Assembly (NCBI GenBank): GCA_023415055.1
Contig: JAEZLZ010000122.1
Span: 28,462 to 92,461, forward strand
DNA from: Bacillota bacterium
GTDB lineage: Bacteria; Bacillota; Clostridia; Lachnospirales; Lachnospiraceae
Length of the DNA stretch: 64,000 nt
Direction: 5' to 3'
Of the stretch, positions 17,314-25,889 are shown in pieces. Positions within the stretch are counted from its first letter, which is position 1, and every line of letters begins with the position of its first letter. The translations under genes and the position numbers were made by a program. Below the pieces are notes generated by a model, which was not told the origin of the DNA, did not search any database, and was given only the letters and a program-made list of their open reading frames with translations.

Positions 17314-18986
17314 TATGGATTCACCTCTCCTTCCGTGGAAGTCGTTGCTTCTACCGAAGTTCCTTCTGCGGCTTGTGTTGCTTCTTCCTCATGATAAGTG
17401 CAGGCAACCGAGAAGGATACCGACTGCATTCCATTCTCCGGATCGGATACTTCCTGTATCCCATTGATGGATACCGAAGTAAAATATTTGATCTGCCTTA
17501 GCTGCTGAATAAACTTTGCTGCCTCCACCTTGGTATTAACCATTACGTTCATGGTCAAGCCATCATTCGAGGAGACCAACGAGCTGATTACGGAGGTTGA
17601 GGGCAGTTCTGTCTCAAGACATTCCAGAATATCATTCCATTCTTCATTATACCGATAGACCTGGGTTTCCATCGCTGTCATTTCATTCAAGGTTTGGACC
17701 TGATTCAGATAATCCTGCTGTTCCACTTCAATCGGGCTAAGCTGCGCAATTAAGGCGCTTAATTCATCACGGTTCTTTAATGCCGTCGAATATTCCGATA
17801 CCCCATTAAATACGATAATTCCGGAAGAGATTATAACCACTCCGAGCCCTACGAAGCTGAGCATCAGAGATTTTTTCATCTTCTCCCTCTCATCCTGCCT
17901 GATAAAATTAATGCTTGATTTTGCTGCACCGATGCAGGCAGTGAATTCACTGCTGCGATCTGCACAGGGATTTTGTTTCTTATGAAAATTCAATCCCGGT
18001 AGATTAAGGAGCATCTCGAATTCCAAACCATTGAATTCACTTTCCAGAAGTTCCTTCAGCCCTTTGACACCTGCACCCTTACCACCGATATAAATTGTCT
18101 TTAATGCTGCTTCTCTGTTCTTTGTGTTGTAGTATTCCAGAACACGGTAGATATTTCCGACCAAGGGTCGGATCAGCTCTGTCATACGCTTCTTGAAATC
18201 ATATTCCTGCTGCTGTTTCTCATCCTGAGGCTGTATCTCATTCATCTGAGCAAAGGAGGAGAAGAAAATGTCATTCTGCTGTAAGGAAAGCTTCGCCGTA
18301 GCTTCATCCACCTCTTCGTAAAAACGGGAATCAATCAGATTCTGGATAATGGTATCCATACCAAAATTCATATTCCTCTGAAGCGCCAAGACACCATTCT
18401 CAAGAATCGTAAACATCGCATTGCGTTCATTGATCTGCAGATAGAGCTTGTACTTATCATGGTGATTCTCATGAAGCCACTGATAAATGGAGTTGCCGAC
18501 ATAATCCATTGCTACAATCTTTAAATCCATTCCCGCAGCCAGCGTCTGATAATTCTTGATCAAAAAGGCAGGAGCAGCATAGACGATGATTCGCATCTGC
18601 TTGAGTTCCTTATTGGTCTCCACAATATGGTAGGTCAACTCATGATTCGACGTATCCATGGGAAAGTAGCTGTCCTTCTCATTCTCCAGATATTCTCCGA
18701 TCAGCTTCTCCTTCATCTCAGGGATCATAATCTCACGGTTCAATACCTTATTGCTGGACAAGACAAATATTACATCCTTGCAGCGGATCCCCGTCTTGCG
18801 AAATGCTTCCCGAATTAACCCCGTATAGGTCATTGGATCCGTGATAAAACCGTCATCCACTGACTGGTAGGGGTTCATAAATTCCGCACTGTGATAAACC
18901 ATGGGATGCTTCTTGTTGTAGCTGATCTCACAAAGCCTGGTAATGGAATCACTGATTTCAATTGTAACTACCTTATGAATTGCCAT
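17313..18986 (-). CDS. PilM-PilN fusion protein
   Basis: A 557-residue protein joining two T4P platform proteins that are usually separate genes. Residues of about 5-345 are an actin-like PilM/FtsA-type ATPase (start HKVVTIEISDSITRL; later YIGGKGAGVKGLKELLE, the phosphate-2/adenosine region). Residues of about 372-392 form a membrane helix (LMLSFVGLGVVIISSGIIVF), followed by a coiled coil and a PilN-like ferredoxin-fold domain (about 400-525). The C-terminal tail is Glu/Thr/Ala-rich. The start at 18986 has GGAGG 5 bases upstream. The next gene is pilO, which completes the M-N-O set. Fusion keeps PilM tethered to the membrane. Confidence 0.88.
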   Translation of the reverse strand: MAIHKVVTIEISDSITRLCEISYNKKHPMVYHSAEFMNPYQSVDDGFITDPMTYTGLIREAFRKTGIRCKDVIFVLSSNKVLNREIMIPEMKEKLIGEYLENEKDSYFPMDTSNHELTYHIVETNKELKQMRIIVYAAPAFLIKNYQTLAAGMDLKIVAMDYVGNSIYQWLHENHHDKYKLYLQINERNAMFTILENGVLALQRNMNFGMDTIIQNLIDSRFYEEVDEATAKLSLQQNDIFFSSFAQMNEIQPQDEKQQQEYDFKKRMTELIRPLVGNIYRVLEYYNTKNREAALKTIYIGGKGAGVKGLKELLESEFNGLEFEMLLNLPGLNFHKKQNPCADRSSEFTACIGAAKSSINFIRQDEREKMKKSLMLSFVGLGVVIISSGIIVFNGVSEYSTALKNRDELSALIAQLSPIEVEQQDYLNQVQTLNEMTAMETQVYRYNEEWNDILECLETELPSTSVISSLVSSNDGLTMNVMVNTKVEAAKFIQQLRQIKYFTSVSINGIQEVSDPENGMQSVSFSVACTYHEEEATQAAEGTSVEATTSTEGEVNP

Positions 18987-19020
18987 ATTATCCTCCATCT
19001 AATATTCCATTTATTAAAGA

Positions 19021-19172
19021 TCTGTAATGTAAAGTTTTAAACAAACAGCCTCTGATTGCTTAAAACTTTACATTACAGAAATAAATCTCAAGGCTGTACC
19101 TCCGGACGGCATCATTAACGACCAGCCGGGTCCGTCAAATTACTCTGCCAATGGATTTATCTCTGTAATGTA
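19021..19172 (-). ncRNA. Structured leader with two mutually exclusive helices upstream of pilMN
   Basis: The 217-nt gap between pilD and pilMN is almost fully structured on the minus strand. Helix 1 pairs 19154-19172 with 19069-19087 (19 bp, one G-U) and encloses a GC-rich inner fold containing GACGG...CCGTC. Helix 2 is a perfect 20-bp inverted repeat pairing 19060-19079 with 19021-19040. The segment 19069-19079 (TCTGTAATGTA on the minus strand) is used by both, so the helices exclude each other, as in riboswitches or attenuators. Helix 2 is not followed by a clear poly-U. A short ORF (MINDLSTLQR) with GGAAAGAG upstream ends inside helix 1. No known riboswitch consensus was recognised; it does not match the c-di-GMP-I core. 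Confidence 0.6.
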
Positions 19173-19203
19173 GATAAGTCATTGATCATGGTTCTCTTTC
19201 CTT

Positions 19204-19956
19204 TCATTGAAAGAAGGTCAGATACCAGTTGAGGATTGGTTCTCCAACCCAGAGTGCTGTCACGATCCCCATCGCCAGATAGGGAGCAAAGGCGAGCACA
19301 TGACTTTCCTTCGTCAGCTTCATCCTGGTGATATGAATCACACTTCCATAGAAGCAACCGAGGAATAATGCCAGTAGCACCAGCTTCCAGCCAAGCAGTA
19401 AGCCTGCTGCAGCCATCAGCTTGATATCTCCCCCTCCGATTCCCCTTCCCTTCGTCAGCAGAAACAAAAGAAGGAGGATGCCACTTGCAGCAGCAATTCC
19501 AAGCACATAGGTCAGCCAGTCCTGCAGGTGAAATAGCATTCCTACTGCTGCCAGAATCGCAAGCGTAAGGTTCAAGGAGACCGGTATCTCATAGGTGCGG
19601 AAATCGATCACACCGATTACCAGAAGAACCGACACTGCTCCGCACAGGAGTAACGAGTCCCAGGAAAAACCACAGAAGAAAAAGTTCAGTACCCAGAGAA
19701 GACCATTGGCAGCTTCAATCAACGGGTACTGGATCGAGATCGGCTTCCGGCATTGTCTGCATCTGCCACGCAGGAGAAGGTAGGAGAGCAGTGGTATCAA
19801 ATCATACCAATGGAGCTGATAGTCACACTGCACGCAGTGTGACCGCTCCGTCACGATACTCTCACCCTTGGGAATTCGCAAAATGCATACATTCAGAAAG
19901 CTGCCTATGACGATTCCGTATAGGAATATGATTAGGTAAAGCAGTACGTTTAGCAT
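19204..19956 (-). CDS. pilD: Prepilin peptidase / N-methyltransferase (PilD)
   Basis: A 250-residue polytopic membrane protein with about seven to eight hydrophobic helices. The N-terminal half has GSFLNVCILRIPKGESIV and a four-cysteine zinc site (CVQC...CRQC), typical of the bifunctional enzyme that also methylates the mature pilin N-terminus. The two catalytic aspartates of the aspartyl protease are visible in IDFRTYEIP and GGGDIKLMAA. It cleaves the leader peptides of the pilin and minor prepilins encoded in this operon. It follows pilA by 15 bp; no strong Shine-Dalgarno is seen, which may mean coupling to pilA translation. Confidence 0.95.
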   Translation of the reverse strand: MLNVLLYLIIFLYGIVIGSFLNVCILRIPKGESIVTERSHCVQCDYQLHWYDLIPLLSYLLLRGRCRQCRKPISIQYPLIEAANGLLWVLNFFFCGFSWDSLLLCGAVSVLLVIGVIDFRTYEIPVSLNLTLAILAAVGMLFHLQDWLTYVLGIAAASGILLLLFLLTKGRGIGGGDIKLMAAAGLLLGWKLVLLALFLGCFYGSVIHITRMKLTKESHVLAFAPYLAMGIVTALWVGEPILNWYLTFFQ

Positions 19957-19971
19957 AAGTATTATGTAATA

Positions 19972-20406
19972 TTAATCCAATGTTGTAGTGGGTGCGGATG
20001 CCGCCGATCTTGTTATAACCCCATCTTTAATTTCAATTGAGTAAGTACCTGTTTTTGTTCTAATTTTTGATTTAAAATCTGTCCCAAGAATATTACCTAA
20101 CTCAGTAGTGAGATCATCAACTTGAGCAGATCCAGTGGCAACTAAAGTAACATCAGCAGATTGTGATAATGTAACAGTAACGGTACCAGACTTAACATCA
20201 CTATAAACAACTTCATCCGCCAGTGCTAACTGCAGACTTGATACCATGGACTCATAGGTATTAACATCAGACGAAACTTTCGAATTACCCACCCATTTCA
20301 TAACCTGCGGTGCCAATGCCACTGCAAGAATCGCCATAATCATTACCACAACGATTAATTCTACTAAGCTAAAACCTTTGTTGTTCTTTTTCTTTAAGTT
20401 TTTCAT
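19972..20406 (-). CDS. pilA: Major type IV pilin (PilA-like)
   Basis: A 144-residue prepilin: leader MKNLKKKNNK, then G|FSLVELIVVVMIMAILAVAL with Glu at mature position 5. A small C-terminal domain follows that lacks the cysteine pair of Gram-negative pilins, as is common in Gram-positive T4P. Its small size, strong AAAGGAGAA site and location between pilC and pilD support a major pilin. A hairpin at 20449-20499 lies in the leader of this gene and could raise its transcript level over the rest of the operon. Base usage is somewhat AT-richer than in neighbouring genes, as seen in the long stretches of AT-ending codons. Confidence 0.92.
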   Translation of the reverse strand: MKNLKKKNNKGFSLVELIVVVMIMAILAVALAPQVMKWVGNSKVSSDVNTYESMVSSLQLALADEVVYSDVKSGTVTVTLSQSADVTLVATGSAQVDDLTTELGNILGTDFKSKIRTKTGTYSIEIKDGVITRSAASAPTTTLD

Positions 20407-20448
20407 AATTATTCTCCTTTTCTTTATGTTGAAATAATGTTATATATG

Positions 20449-20499
20449 TTAAATCCGAAGCTGCGATGTCCTGCTCTCCACCGCAGTGTTCCGATTTAA
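20449..20499 (-). promoter_or_regulatory. Hairpin in the pilin mRNA leader
   Basis: In the 114-bp pilC-pilA spacer, TTAAATCCGAAGCTGCG (20449-20465) pairs with CGCAG and TTCCGATTTAA (20482-20499), with one internal mismatch. It lacks a T-run on the minus strand, so it is not a simple terminator. It may be an mRNA processing or stabilising hairpin 40 bases upstream of the pilin ribosome binding site. Confidence 0.45.
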
Positions 20500-20520
20500 G
20501 CAACGTAATTCTTGATACGA

Positions 20521-21735
20521 CTAAAGATTTCCGATATCGCTGTACATGCTGATCATCGGCTGATACATCGCAAGTACCAGGACACCGATCATCGCACCCA
20601 GTACGACGATGATGATCGGCTGCATCAGCTCAGCAAGGCTGGCTGTGGTGATCTCCGTCTCCTCCTCATAATAATCCGCTACCTTATCGAGCATTCCCTC
20701 GATATTACCGGTATCCTCACCGATCGCAAGCATATTGTATACCAGCGGGGGGAATACCTGCGACTTTCGAAGCGGTGTGGAGATTGGGATGCCCTGCTCC
20801 ACATCCTCCTTTGCCTTCATCAGAGCCCGGTAAAACAGGACATTTGACATCGTTCTGGCTGTGATCTCGATCGCTTGTGTGATCGGAATTCCTGCGGATA
20901 CTAAGGTACTCATGGTTCTGGCGAACTTTGCGGAGGAGCTCTTGATATTCAGCTTGCCAAAGATCGGAAGCTTGATCGCCAGGGTACTGAAGAAGGTCTT
21001 CCCCTCTTCGGTAGAGGCAAAGAATCGGATCGCGAATACCAGTGCAATGATAATAGCTAACAGGATATACCACTTATGAATCAGTATATTGCTGAAGCCA
21101 AGGATAATCCTGGTGGCCAGCGGAAGCTCTGAGCCCATCTCCGCGAACATCTCTGCAAACTTCGGTACGACTACGATTGACATCGTGATCATGACTGCGA
21201 TCGCTACCGTGAACATGACGATCGGGTAGATCATCGCCTTCTTCACGAGACCGGACAGCTTGGCGGATTTCTCAAACTGATGACCCATCCGGCTGATCGC
21301 GATTTCCAGATTACCGGAAGACTCTCCGGCTTCCACCATATTCACAAACATCGAAGGGAATACCTTCGGATTCTTTGTCATCGCCTCCGTCAGCGTCATA
21401 CCCTGCTGGACGCGATCTCTGGTATCAAGGATGGCCTTCCTGAGATTTTGATTTGGAGTCTGATCTCCCATCATACGAAGTGCATCCACTACGGGAACTC
21501 CGGCATTGATGATGCTTGTGAACTGTCGGCAGAAGATACTTAAGTCCCTGCTCTTCACCTTTTTGGAAAATCCGAGATTGATATCCTTATCCAGGATACT
21601 CTGTTCTTTGACGGTAATCGGTGTCATTCCGTCACTCTTCAGCTTGAATCTGGCCGCACTTACGTTCTCCGCCTGGATACTTCCCTTGATTTCCCTGCCA
21701 TCTTTGTTTAATGCTATGTAAGAATAATCTGCCAC
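20521..21735 (-). CDS. pilC: T4P inner-membrane platform protein PilC
   Basis: A 404-residue GspF/PilC-family protein: start YSYIALNKDGREIKG, then two GspF domains (about residues 65-195 and 270-395) with membrane helices near 165-190, 215-235 and 370-395. The motifs FCRQFTSIINAGVPVVDAL and FARTMSTLVSAGIPITQAL-like repeats are diagnostic. PilC forms the cytoplasmic-membrane platform rotated by PilB and PilT. The start is GTG, with GGAGG 6 bases upstream. It follows pilT by 16 bp. Confidence 0.95.
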   Translation of the reverse strand: MADYSYIALNKDGREIKGSIQAENVSAARFKLKSDGMTPITVKEQSILDKDINLGFSKKVKSRDLSIFCRQFTSIINAGVPVVDALRMMGDQTPNQNLRKAILDTRDRVQQGMTLTEAMTKNPKVFPSMFVNMVEAGESSGNLEIAISRMGHQFEKSAKLSGLVKKAMIYPIVMFTVAIAVMITMSIVVVPKFAEMFAEMGSELPLATRIILGFSNILIHKWYILLAIIIALVFAIRFFASTEEGKTFFSTLAIKLPIFGKLNIKSSSAKFARTMSTLVSAGIPITQAIEITARTMSNVLFYRALMKAKEDVEQGIPISTPLRKSQVFPPLVYNMLAIGEDTGNIEGMLDKVADYYEEETEITTASLAELMQPIIIVVLGAMIGVLVLAMYQPMISMYSDIGNL

Positions 21736-21751
21736 AGTAACCTCCTATCTG

Positions 21752-22828
21752 CTATCGGTAAATTCTTGAAGCCAATGAATTCGGATCCTGAGCATAACCA
21801 AGTGCCTTTTCACGATCGATATATCGTTTCATGTACAGATCGTAGAGTGCGTCATCCATGGTCTGCATACCGAGCTTACGATTTGTCTGGATAGCGGTCC
21901 CGATCTGATGAGTTTTCGCCTCGCGTATCAGGTTACGAATCGCCGGGGTTGCCAGCATTACTTCAAAAGCTGCTTTTCTGCCCCTGCCCTCTACCATCGG
22001 AATCAGCTGCTGGGAGATGACTCCCTCCAGAACTAGAGCCAGCTGGCTTCTGATCTGTGTCTGCTGATACGGTGGAAATACATCGATGATACGGTCAATC
22101 GTACTGGCCGCTCCGATGGTATGCAGTGTTGAGAATACCAGATGCCCAGTCTCCGCAGCAGTAATTGCTGTGGATATGGTATCTAAGTCTCTCATCTCTC
22201 CTACCAGTATGACATCCGGATCCTCCCGAAGTGCGGCAACAAGAGCTTTTCCGAAGCTTCTTGTATCCGTTCCGATCTCTCTCTGGTTTACAACGGATTT
22301 ATTATGGGTATGGAGGTATTCACAGGGATCCTCCAGTGTAATCACATTATATTCATATTGTGTATTGATCAGGTTGATCAGCGACGCCAGCGTCGTAGAT
22401 TTTCCGCTTCCGGTAGGTCCTGTGACCAGGACCAAACCCCGTTTTTTATGAATCAGCTCGGTTACCGATTCCGGTATTCCGAGATCCTCGGGTGTTGGTA
22501 TTCTTTCGCTGATCAGACGGATGGTGACCGAGACGGACCCCCTCTGATGATAGGCATTGACTCGGTAACGGCCTACTCTCGGGATGGAATAGGAGAAGTC
22601 CAGTTCCCCATCCTCCTCAAATCTTGATAACAAAGCAGGTGGTATCAGAGCTTCAGCAAGCTCCCTGACATCTCCGGGCATAAGCTTTGGCAGGTCAAGA
22701 CTTTTCAGATCTCCATTGACTCTGACCTTTGGCGGGGCTCCAACGATAAGATGTAGGTCCGAGGCCTTCACCTGCGCTGCTGTTGCCAGGAGATCATTCA
22801 TTTTTTCCTTTGCATTTTCTATTGACAT
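21752..22828 (-). CDS. pilT: Pilus retraction ATPase PilT
   Basis: A 358-residue secretion ATPase: Walker A GPTGSGKSTT (about residue 133), Asp box/Walker B DPDVILVGEMRD (about residues 203-214) and the PilT hallmark AIRNLIRE near residue 290. PilT depolymerises pili and powers twitching. The start at 22828 is preferred because AAGGAAG lies 8 bases upstream; an in-frame GTG two codons earlier is an alternative. The presence of PilT next to PilB argues for retractable pili rather than a pseudopilus secretion system. Confidence 0.96.
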   Translation of the reverse strand: MSIENAKEKMNDLLATAAQVKASDLHLIVGAPPKVRVNGDLKSLDLPKLMPGDVRELAEALIPPALLSRFEEDGELDFSYSIPRVGRYRVNAYHQRGSVSVTIRLISERIPTPEDLGIPESVTELIHKKRGLVLVTGPTGSGKSTTLASLINLINTQYEYNVITLEDPCEYLHTHNKSVVNQREIGTDTRSFGKALVAALREDPDVILVGEMRDLDTISTAITAAETGHLVFSTLHTIGAASTIDRIIDVFPPYQQTQIRSQLALVLEGVISQQLIPMVEGRGRKAAFEVMLATPAIRNLIREAKTHQIGTAIQTNRKLGMQTMDDALYDLYMKRYIDREKALGYAQDPNSLASRIYR

Positions 22829-22902
22829 GTACACATCTTCCTTCCGGGCTGATTTCTTTCACCTATGCTACACAGCATCTCATTGTCTCCATCATAAGAG
22901 GA

Positions 22903-24612
22903 CTATACGTTCTCATCCTCATCCTCGGAGTAAATAATACGCTTCAGTTCCTCCATGGAGGTTGTCCCATCCAGCACATGATGGATCAGTGCTTCTTTTA
23001 GAGTGATCATTCCTTCCTCCAGGGCTGTTGACTGAATATCCTCTGTGTTACCTTTGCTCGCGATCATATTCCTGAGCTTATTGCTGATCGGCATGATCTC
23101 ATAGACACCGATCCGTCCCCGATAGCCTGTCTCGTTGCATAAGGTACAGCCTACAGGCTCATATACGGTGATGTCCTGCTCCAGATCGGTCCGAAGAAGC
23201 TTTTTTTCCCGTTCTGTAAGCTTACGTGCGCTCTTACAGCTGCATAACCTTCTCGCCAGACGCTGAGCGATTACACCGACGACTGAATCTGCGATCAGAT
23301 ACGGTTCAATTCCCATATCCGTCAGACGGGTAATCGAAGCAGCCGCACTATTCGTATGAAGAGTGCTCACAACCAGATGTCCGGTAATGGAAGCCGTAAC
23401 CGCGATTTTCGCTGTCTCTGCGTCTCGAATCTCGCCGATCATAATAATATCCGGATCCTGTCGCAGGATAGAACGCAGAGCGCTCGTGAAGGTCAAGTCT
23501 GCCTTCTGATTCACTTGTACCTGATTGATCCCGTCCAGGTTTGCCTCGACCGGATCTTCTACCGTGATGATATTCACATCCTCTGTATTCAACTCGCTGA
23601 GAGCTGTATACAACGTCGTTGATTTGCCGCTTCCGGTAGGTCCGGTAACAAGGATAATTCCATTCGGGTTGGCAAAGATCTGGTTGAATTTATGTAATTC
23701 CTCTTCAGAAAAACCTAACTGCTTCTTATCCCGTGTCAGGTTCTGCTTGGAGGTCAGACGCATTACTACCTTCTCACCGAATACGGTGGGTAAGCAGGAT
23801 ACACGGATATCGTATTCCTGCCGGTCTACCTGATGGGTGATACGACCATCCTGTGGCTTTCTCTTCTCCGAGATATCCATACCGCCGATAATCTTGATGC
23901 GGGTAATGATCGCCGAAAAAAGGTTCGACTGGTAGCTCCCGACATTCTGTAATACTCCATCGATACGGTATCGAACCCGGATCTTGTTCTCCAAGGGTTC
24001 AATATGGATGTCACTGGCTCTCTGACGTACTGCTTGCTCAATAATCTTACGAATCAGAATAACAATCGGCGCATTCTCAACTGCTTCATTGATGAACTCA
24101 TCCGCAGCAGCCAATTCATTCTCTCTTTCTTGGGAGAATCGGTCCGCAACAGCCTGATTTGCTGCATTTCCGTAGTACTTATCTATATTGGTAAAAATAT
24201 CTGCCGGTGTAGCAATGACCGGTGTAATCTGCATTCCGGTGACTACCATGATATCGTCCATTGCTACGATGTCCAGCGGATCCGCCATCGCCACCCTCAG
24301 GTATTTCGAATCATAGGGGTCAAATTCAAAGGGTATGATGACATGCTTTGTCAGAACACCGCTGTCCGGTACCAGATTCAGGATTTCCTTCGGAATCTTA
24401 TAGGAAGCCAGCTCTATGATGTCATAACCCATCTGTTTATGTATTGTGAATGCGATCTGATGCTCCGTGACAATACCCATCCCGATCAGAATCGCACCAA
24501 GCTTTTGTTTGGTTGATTTTTGCTTCTCTAAAGCATCACTCAGTTGCTTTTCATTGATTAAGCCCTCCGCCAGCAGCATATCACCTAATCTCTTCTTCTC
24601 TCTGACGAACAT
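22903..24612 (-). CDS. pilB: Pilus assembly ATPase PilB
   Basis: A 569-residue GspE/PilB ATPase. The N-terminal MshEN-type region begins RLGDMLLAEGLINEKQL; in some homologues this domain binds c-di-GMP. The ATPase core has Walker A GPTGSGKSTTLYTAL (about residue 325), DPDIIMIGEIRD (Walker B) and a C-terminal tetracysteine zinc site (CSCK...CTLC). The tail is acidic (SEDEDENV). GGAGGTAG precedes the ATG. The presence of both MshEN and an upstream c-di-GMP riboswitch suggests control by the same messenger at two levels; MshEN binding here is inferred, not shown. Confidence 0.96.
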   Translation of the reverse strand: MFVREKKRLGDMLLAEGLINEKQLSDALEKQKSTKQKLGAILIGMGIVTEHQIAFTIHKQMGYDIIELASYKIPKEILNLVPDSGVLTKHVIIPFEFDPYDSKYLRVAMADPLDIVAMDDIMVVTGMQITPVIATPADIFTNIDKYYGNAANQAVADRFSQERENELAAADEFINEAVENAPIVILIRKIIEQAVRQRASDIHIEPLENKIRVRYRIDGVLQNVGSYQSNLFSAIITRIKIIGGMDISEKRKPQDGRITHQVDRQEYDIRVSCLPTVFGEKVVMRLTSKQNLTRDKKQLGFSEEELHKFNQIFANPNGIILVTGPTGSGKSTTLYTALSELNTEDVNIITVEDPVEANLDGINQVQVNQKADLTFTSALRSILRQDPDIIMIGEIRDAETAKIAVTASITGHLVVSTLHTNSAAASITRLTDMGIEPYLIADSVVGVIAQRLARRLCSCKSARKLTEREKKLLRTDLEQDITVYEPVGCTLCNETGYRGRIGVYEIMPISNKLRNMIASKGNTEDIQSTALEEGMITLKEALIHHVLDGTTSMEELKRIIYSEDEDENV

Positions 24613-24694
24613 CTATTACTACCTCCGCCCATTCCTCGTGTCAATTTCTATCTTAAGCTGTTGTAATTCCTGGTTGCTTTTCTCCGGCTTACAT

Positions 24695-25885
24695 CTACCT
24701 GTTATTCCGTTGCAGGATATAGTCACGCATATCCGTCTGCCAATGCTCCCGATGCGCTTTGCGCCAGTGATTTTTATATTCTCCCTGAGCGCTCCATTCG
24801 GTATGTTGATGCAGCCACTCCTCCAGCATCGCTTCACTTGTTGCGACTATCATACCTTTATTCACCACTTCTTCCATATACTGATTATCATAGAAGTATG
24901 CTGCCCGATTTGGTGAAGCAAATTCTATTACCGTGAAATCCTTGAATCGAAACAGAATTGCTCCCAGCTCTTCCAGGCTTCGAATCCTGCACTGTTTCGT
25001 ATAACTGAGCCAGAAGCTGCTTCTTTCATAGTCTTTCAAGGTATGAACGATCCGATATTGATTTAACCATATTTGATATTGATCAATTTCCTCCGGTGTC
25101 ATATCCGACATCATTTTCTTGAACACTCTGCTGCACGGGTCACCAACTTGTCCCATCAGCAGTTCCAATATAGGAAAAAAGCTTCTGAGCTGTACACTGT
25201 CAAGATTGTGAAGCATATTCTTAAGTGTGCTGATTTGAAGCTCAAGGCTTTGGTCTGACAGTATGCTTTTCAGCTCGTCCGCGCCCAACCTTATATATTC
25301 TGTGCCATTGCATACGGTGATGAACCGAATCGCGCATTCTCGATATAAAAGAGTGTCGGGTACAATTCCCATAGACTTTAATCGATTGAAATAGCCTTCC
25401 TCGGTAGTATAATTATTGGTACCAGCAATACCGTTCGCATAGGCGGCCGGATTGTTCGCCATAATAGAAGAAAGATAGCCTTCCCACGGATAACCGTAAG
25501 TCTGATAGAATAGTTCGCACATTCTTCGATCCGTACGAAAACATTGAAGAATATCCTGAAATCTCAAATCTCTGTAATAATCCTGGCTTTTTATATAGAT
25601 CAGCCGTAGAATCTCATGATCCATTCTTGAACTAATCATTGCTGTCATGGACTCTAACCCGGACAGTTCGGACCCTTCAAGCACATACCGGCACAGCAGT
25701 AAAATCTCCGGCTGTGTCAGAATACTGCTCCATCCTGCCGTATGTCGAAGTCCGGATCGTCCGATCAGCCGAAAAAGTCTTATATATTCGGCATTCAGCT
25801 CGGGAGCCGGTCCTCCCTTATGTATATGTAACTCCTGCAGCTCCTGAATCGCTTGCATCAGTTGTATCGGTTCAAAGCTCAGCAT
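24695..25885 (-). CDS. Unrecognised 396-residue protein, second gene of the T4P operon
   Basis: No confident family match. It is a soluble, mostly alpha-helical protein rich in Leu, Ile, Arg and Tyr. The C-terminal portion has FWLSYTKQC, GAILFRFKDFTVIEF, then a HREHWQTDMRDYI stretch near the end. This faintly resembles the EH-signature domain found in ZorC-type proteins, but the match is from memory and weak. It starts 4 bp after the coiled-coil gene and is followed 82 bp later by pilB, so it is firmly within the T4P transcript. A regulatory or T4P-accessory role is inferred from position only. Confidence 0.7.
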   Translation of the reverse strand: MLSFEPIQLMQAIQELQELHIHKGGPAPELNAEYIRLFRLIGRSGLRHTAGWSSILTQPEILLLCRYVLEGSELSGLESMTAMISSRMDHEILRLIYIKSQDYYRDLRFQDILQCFRTDRRMCELFYQTYGYPWEGYLSSIMANNPAAYANGIAGTNNYTTEEGYFNRLKSMGIVPDTLLYRECAIRFITVCNGTEYIRLGADELKSILSDQSLELQISTLKNMLHNLDSVQLRSFFPILELLMGQVGDPCSRVFKKMMSDMTPEEIDQYQIWLNQYRIVHTLKDYERSSFWLSYTKQCRIRSLEELGAILFRFKDFTVIEFASPNRAAYFYDNQYMEEVVNKGMIVATSEAMLEEWLHQHTEWSAQGEYKNHWRKAHREHWQTDMRDYILQRNNR

Positions 25886-25889
25886 TCCA

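Noticed and set aside
19021..19172. Assignment of the pilD-pilM leader to a known riboswitch (c-di-GMP-I or II, THF, cobalamin)
   Set aside because: None of the core consensus words could be matched, so it is reported only as an unassigned structured leader.
19157..19357. 66-codon minus-strand frame overlapping the pilD end
   Set aside because: It is the alternate frame of pilD plus the leader. Only its last 10 codons (MINDLSTLQR) have a ribosome binding site, and these are noted with the leader RNA.
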